64,000 nucleotides of DNA from Haliclona indistincta (Eukaryota; Porifera; Demospongiae; Haplosclerida; Chalinidae). Position numbers and translations under genes: made by a program. The stretch is from assembly GCA_964017065.1 (NCBI GenBank), contig OZ024791.1, positions 8,597,322-8,661,321 on the forward strand. The letters run 5' to 3'. The notes under the pieces are model-generated. The model was not told the DNA's origin. It saw only the letters and a list, made by a program, of their open reading frames with translations, and searched no databases. Below are positions 60,774 through 64,000 of the stretch, in pieces (positions within the stretch are counted from its first letter, which is position 1; every line of letters begins with the position of its first letter).

Positions 60774-60903
60774 GCTGTCATGACGTCATGAGTAATATTG
60801 ACGATTGACGGTCTATTAGAGTTTACGGCAACGGCGGGAAAAGGCAGGCGCGTGCAATGGATGGAGCAGCTGTGCTACTACAGCAGCAGCAGCAAGCACC
60901 ATC
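60774..60903. promoter_or_regulatory. C19orf53/RAD51C bidirectional promoter with RAD51C uATGs
   Basis: 130 bp between start codons, beginning with TGACGTCA-like TCATGACGTCATGA at 60778-60791, a CRE-type palindrome. ATGs at 60857 and 60861 precede the RAD51C start in the other two frames; the first opens a 25-codon uORF ending at 60934, past the RAD51C ATG. Confidence 0.6.
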
Positions 60904-63831
60904 ATGCACCGTCCCTTGCGTTCTTTCCCTCTAGCCAGCGTTTACAAGGCGAAGTTATCCGAGGCAGGCTATGAGACTGTGGATGACTTGAGGACGGTGC
61001 GCGTGGAGGAGCTGAGCAAAGGTGCTGGTGATCACGTGCACGTGGGAAGAAAATTAGTAACCCCTCCTCCTTCAGACCTGTCAGTGTCTCACACTGTGGC
61101 TCAAGAGATTATCCAAGTAGTGAGAGGAGATGAAGATCAATCCACAGCAAGACCTCATAATAGAGAAGCAACAACAGCTCTGGAGGTGTTGAAACGAGAG
61201 CAAGAACAGACAGCCATAGTGACATTCTGTGCTGGCATTGATGATATGCTGGGAGGAGGAGTCCAGACTGGGAAAATAACAGAGTTCTGTGGTGCTCCAG
61301 GAATAGGGAAGACACAGATGAGGTAGAGGACAGACAGGCACCCACTAACCCCCTCTCTCTCAGTATACAGCTAGCAGTTGATGCTACCATACCTGCTGTG
61401 TTTGGTGGTATTGAGGGGGAAGTAGTGTATGTTGGTGAGCTGATGCGCATCCTGTGATAGCTTTAATGTTTGGTGTCTCCTATTGCTGTGTTGGTGTGTG
61501 TGCAGACACTGAGGGAGGGTTTGTTGTTGAGCGAGCTGTTGAGATTGCAAGCGCTGCTGTTCAACACATCAACGCTGTGTCAAAGACAAGCAAAGAGGAA
61601 GGTCAGCTAAGCATGTCGCCGCAAGGTGTGTGTGCATGCATCTGTCTTTAGATATGTCTAGTTCAGCTAAGCAGTTCACTATGGAGCATGTGCTGAGGAG
61701 TATCCATTATCATCGTTGCTATGGTTACCTGGAGTTAGTAGCTATTATCAACACACTACCGGACTTTATAACCAAACACAACAAGGTAGTGTGGATGGGG
61801 AGAGAGGGAGAGGTGAGGAGAGAATGGGGAGAGGGATGCACAAAAGTGTGTGCTGACTGCTAGTAACCACAGTGTGACTAGAGAGAGAGGGAGTGTTATT
61901 GTGTTGCATTGTTTAGGGTCAAGGATGAGAGCATGTTGATTTGGAGAGAAGAGATGAAAGGAGTGAGAGAGAGTTCTTGGTACTTAGCTTATGTTACAAT
62001 GTTTAGGATCAGATTGTGAATATGTTGATCTGCACCATCAAACTAGTGGGAGATGCATGTTTGATATCATCTATATTACACTATGGCTGCATTGAAGCAT
62101 TTCCCAAACATGTCGCTAAGCTTCCTAACGCTGCCAAATGCATGCACTGGTGTGTGTGTCTATGTGCCCAAGCATGGCAACGACAGACCAACCCTTTGTA
62201 TATCATTACCTTGTTATAGTATCGGTACACACTCTAACGTGCTGGATCATGATCTTGTGTACACCTAATTAAGATAATCAACTAAGAAGACATTTTTGCT
62301 AGCTTCTCAAGTGCACTATGGATTGACCAAATAAGGGCAGAGCTCTTTGTGGAATCCAGGTACCTATTGTCTGAGAATGTCACACTCGTAGTTGTAGCTG
62401 CTGTGTGGTAGCTTCAGTGAGCCCTCACATACCTCACACTATCACTACTATCACAACACCAACACTACTATCATCCTTACGCCTTTCACCTTCACCACTG
62501 TCTCTGTCGCACATCAGTTGATAGAAGTGCTAATAATAATAATTATTAATAACTATAACGTTATTACCCGTGCGCAGTATGCGCCAGGGTTATGCGTTTG
62601 TGTCCGTCGGTATGTATATATATATATATGTGTGTCATCAAAAAAACACGCTTGTTTACGTCTCACCGCTCGAAATTCTCCACGAAAACACTCTACAGCT
62701 TCTTCACTGAATTTATAGTCCTATGAAGACGTTTTCTGTGCTGGCAAGCCTTGTTCGAGCGGCTAATCCATGGCTATCTAAAGCTACGTGTTCTTGTAAG
62801 GGCACTTAGGTATTGTGGGTGTGTCACCCAACCTCCTATATCAATGTCGATGTCCTCACTCAGTCTCACATGTACCGTACGTCAGAGCCATTAAATAACC
62901 ATAGAGCCATTAAGTAACGTGCGTGTTGCAGTAATGCAAGAGTAGTCGTGTTTAGCTCCTAGCTCAGCGCACGGGTATGTGTTCATTAGAACTCTAGTTA
63001 TTGTGTTTACTACTGAGCTAACTGGATTATTGTCTTTGTTCTTGTCTTGTGGTATGAATGGAATCCACTCTTGAGATTCAGTGGTTTGTCGCCAATAAAC
63101 GTTTAATTGAGAGAATGTAAATAGTGTTTGTCGTGATCTAGTTGTTGGTCTGTTTCAGGTGAAGCTCATCGTGATTGATAACATTGCATGTCACTTCCGA
63201 CACGATTTCACTGACATGGGACTACGTAACCGCATCCTCAGTGGAGTGACACAGAACTTGATCAAAATGGCAACGCACCATGACATTGCAGTAAGTACCA
63301 TGGCTCTCTCTCTCTTGTTATCAGCACTCACTCTCTCTAGGTTGTCCTCACTAACCAGATGGCTACACGATTTGAAGGTGTAGGGGGCAGTGGTCAACTC
63401 ACTCCAGCCCTTGGTATGCTACCTATCAATTCACTCTCACTTTCTCTCTCGTGCACCAGGGGAAAGCTGGGCCCATGCTAGCACTGTTCGTATTCTACTC
63501 CAGTGGTATGGAGACACTCGACAAGCCCTATTGTACAAGTCACCTACTCAGCAACCAGACAGAGCTTCCTTCATGATCACTGTAAGAGAACGCTAGTGTA
63601 CAGTATTATGGCGACATCACTACCCTGTAGGAAGATGGAGTAAGGGATGTCACACCACCCCCTCATGCTGAGACCAAGAGCTCCCCTCCTCCTGTAGTTA
63701 CCAGCACACCAGAAGTGGAAGAGGAGCAAGACAGCTTTGAGAGCACTGGATTCATGACAGCAGCTCTCTTGTGTGAATTAGATGAATTTGACGAACTAGA
63801 GTGTTCTAGCAAAAAACCACGTCTTGAATAA
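60904..63831 (+). CDS. RAD51C: RAD51 paralogue C, DNA repair ATPase
   Basis: RecA-family ATPase of the BCDX2 and CX3 complexes, acting in homologous recombination. Start MHRPLRSFPLASVYKAKLSE matches the human MQRDLVSFPL region. The N-terminal helical domain has YETVDDLRTVRVEELSK. Catalytic core: ALEVLKREQEQTAIVTFCAG, IDDMLGGGVQTGKITEFCGA with Walker A GAPGIGKTQM, DTEGGFVVERAVEIA, Walker B-type VKLIVIDNIACHFRHD, VVLTNQMATRF, GESWAHASTVRILLQW and LLYKSPTQ. The C-terminus is acidic with a terminal SSKKPRLE nuclear signal. At least nine exons. One intron (61602-61651) is 50 bp, another (61786-63158) is 1,373 bp. AATAAA overlaps the stop codon at 63830-63835. Confidence 0.93.
61786..63158 (+). other. 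Long RAD51C intron with repeat-like segment
   Basis: 1,373 bp, the longest intron whose ends I could fix. At about 62577-62656 it contains a segment with GGGTTATGCGTTTGTGTCCG, a (TA)n run and TGTGTCATCAAAAAAACACG, similar to the ASH2L intron segment at 9105-9165. Later it has a local repeat, AGAGCCATTAAATAACC and AGAGCCATTAAGTAACG, near 62885-62922. I see no gene in it. Confidence 0.6.
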
Positions 63832-63915
63832 TAAATTTATCTCCGATTATGTCCGTTTATTCACTGATCTGATTGACCGCAGGATATGAATATCGTTATA
63901 GAAGCAGCATAAAAT

Positions 63916-64000
63916 CTAGTTGTGCGGATTAGTTCCAGCTTGTATTGCAGCCAAGAAAGACTGAAGCAACTCTAGCGTGTTACTCTCAGCCGCTTCTTGC
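63916..64000 (-). CDS. 3' end of an unidentified gene (last 27 codons)
   Basis: On the minus strand an open frame enters at the right edge and ends at TAG 63918-63916, encoding EAAESNTLELLQSFLAAIQA followed by GTNPHN. The amphipathic helical character and the stop facing RAD51C with about 85 bp between fit the convergent pattern of this region. The family cannot be named from so few residues. Confidence 0.5.
   Translation of the reverse strand, partial: QEAAESNTLELLQSFLAAIQAGTNPHN

Overview
The window looks like nuclear DNA from an early-branching animal, most likely a demosponge; this is inference. The gene set is plainly metazoan: a GAIN/GPS adhesion GPCR with Ig, EGF and nidogen-like domains, STK36/Fused, MED13, HAUS8, WSCD-type sulfotransferase, PIGT, AMD1. 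The genome is very compact. Introns are often only 45-60 bp, and start codons of divergent neighbours are typically 46-320 bp apart. CT/GA microsatellites and minisatellites are abundant.

Layout, left to right (strand): MED13 (-, partial, 3' end off the left edge); ASH2L (+); TXNDC17 (-, four tiny exons); a Rac-like Rho GTPase (+); a multi-pass TLC-like membrane protein (+); PIGT (-); a Dbl-family RhoGEF (+); a C22orf39-like CX9C-type protein (-); a coiled-coil protein that may be CENP-Q (+); PISD (-); class I aldolase (-); HAUS8 (+); WSCD-type sulfotransferase (-); AMD1 (+); a head-to-head pair of large intronless beta-helix/multi-TM receptor-like proteins (-/+); a large NIDO-Ig-EGF-HormR-GAIN adhesion GPCR (+); STK36 (-); TRMT61A (+); serine racemase (-); a third beta-helix/multi-TM paralogue (-); an acidic nuclear-type protein (-); C19orf53 (-); RAD51C (+); and the last codons of an unidentified gene (-) at the right edge.

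Most of the genes are housekeeping genes with unrelated functions. They alternate strand, so many pairs share a very short bidirectional promoter at the 5' end and nearly touch or overlap at the 3' end. Several promoters carry GT-box/Sp-like motifs or CACGTG E-boxes.

The most unusual content lies between about 31.6 and 59.7 kb. It holds three paralogous single-exon genes of 3.5-3.8 kb, each with a signal peptide, a long Asn/Gly-rich beta-helix-like ectodomain, a Cys-rich collar and about nine membrane segments. Between them sits the adhesion GPCR, whose EGF exon is followed directly by a 1.5 kb 27-bp minisatellite. Other points of interest are a 15-codon uORF that overlaps the AMD1 start codon, a RhoGEF that can gain a CaaX box by splicing a 45-bp terminal intron, and CT microsatellites that almost always sit just upstream of 3' splice sites on the transcribed sense strand.

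All exon joins were made by eye from GT/AG sites and protein conservation. Gene spans are from start to stop codon, introns included.
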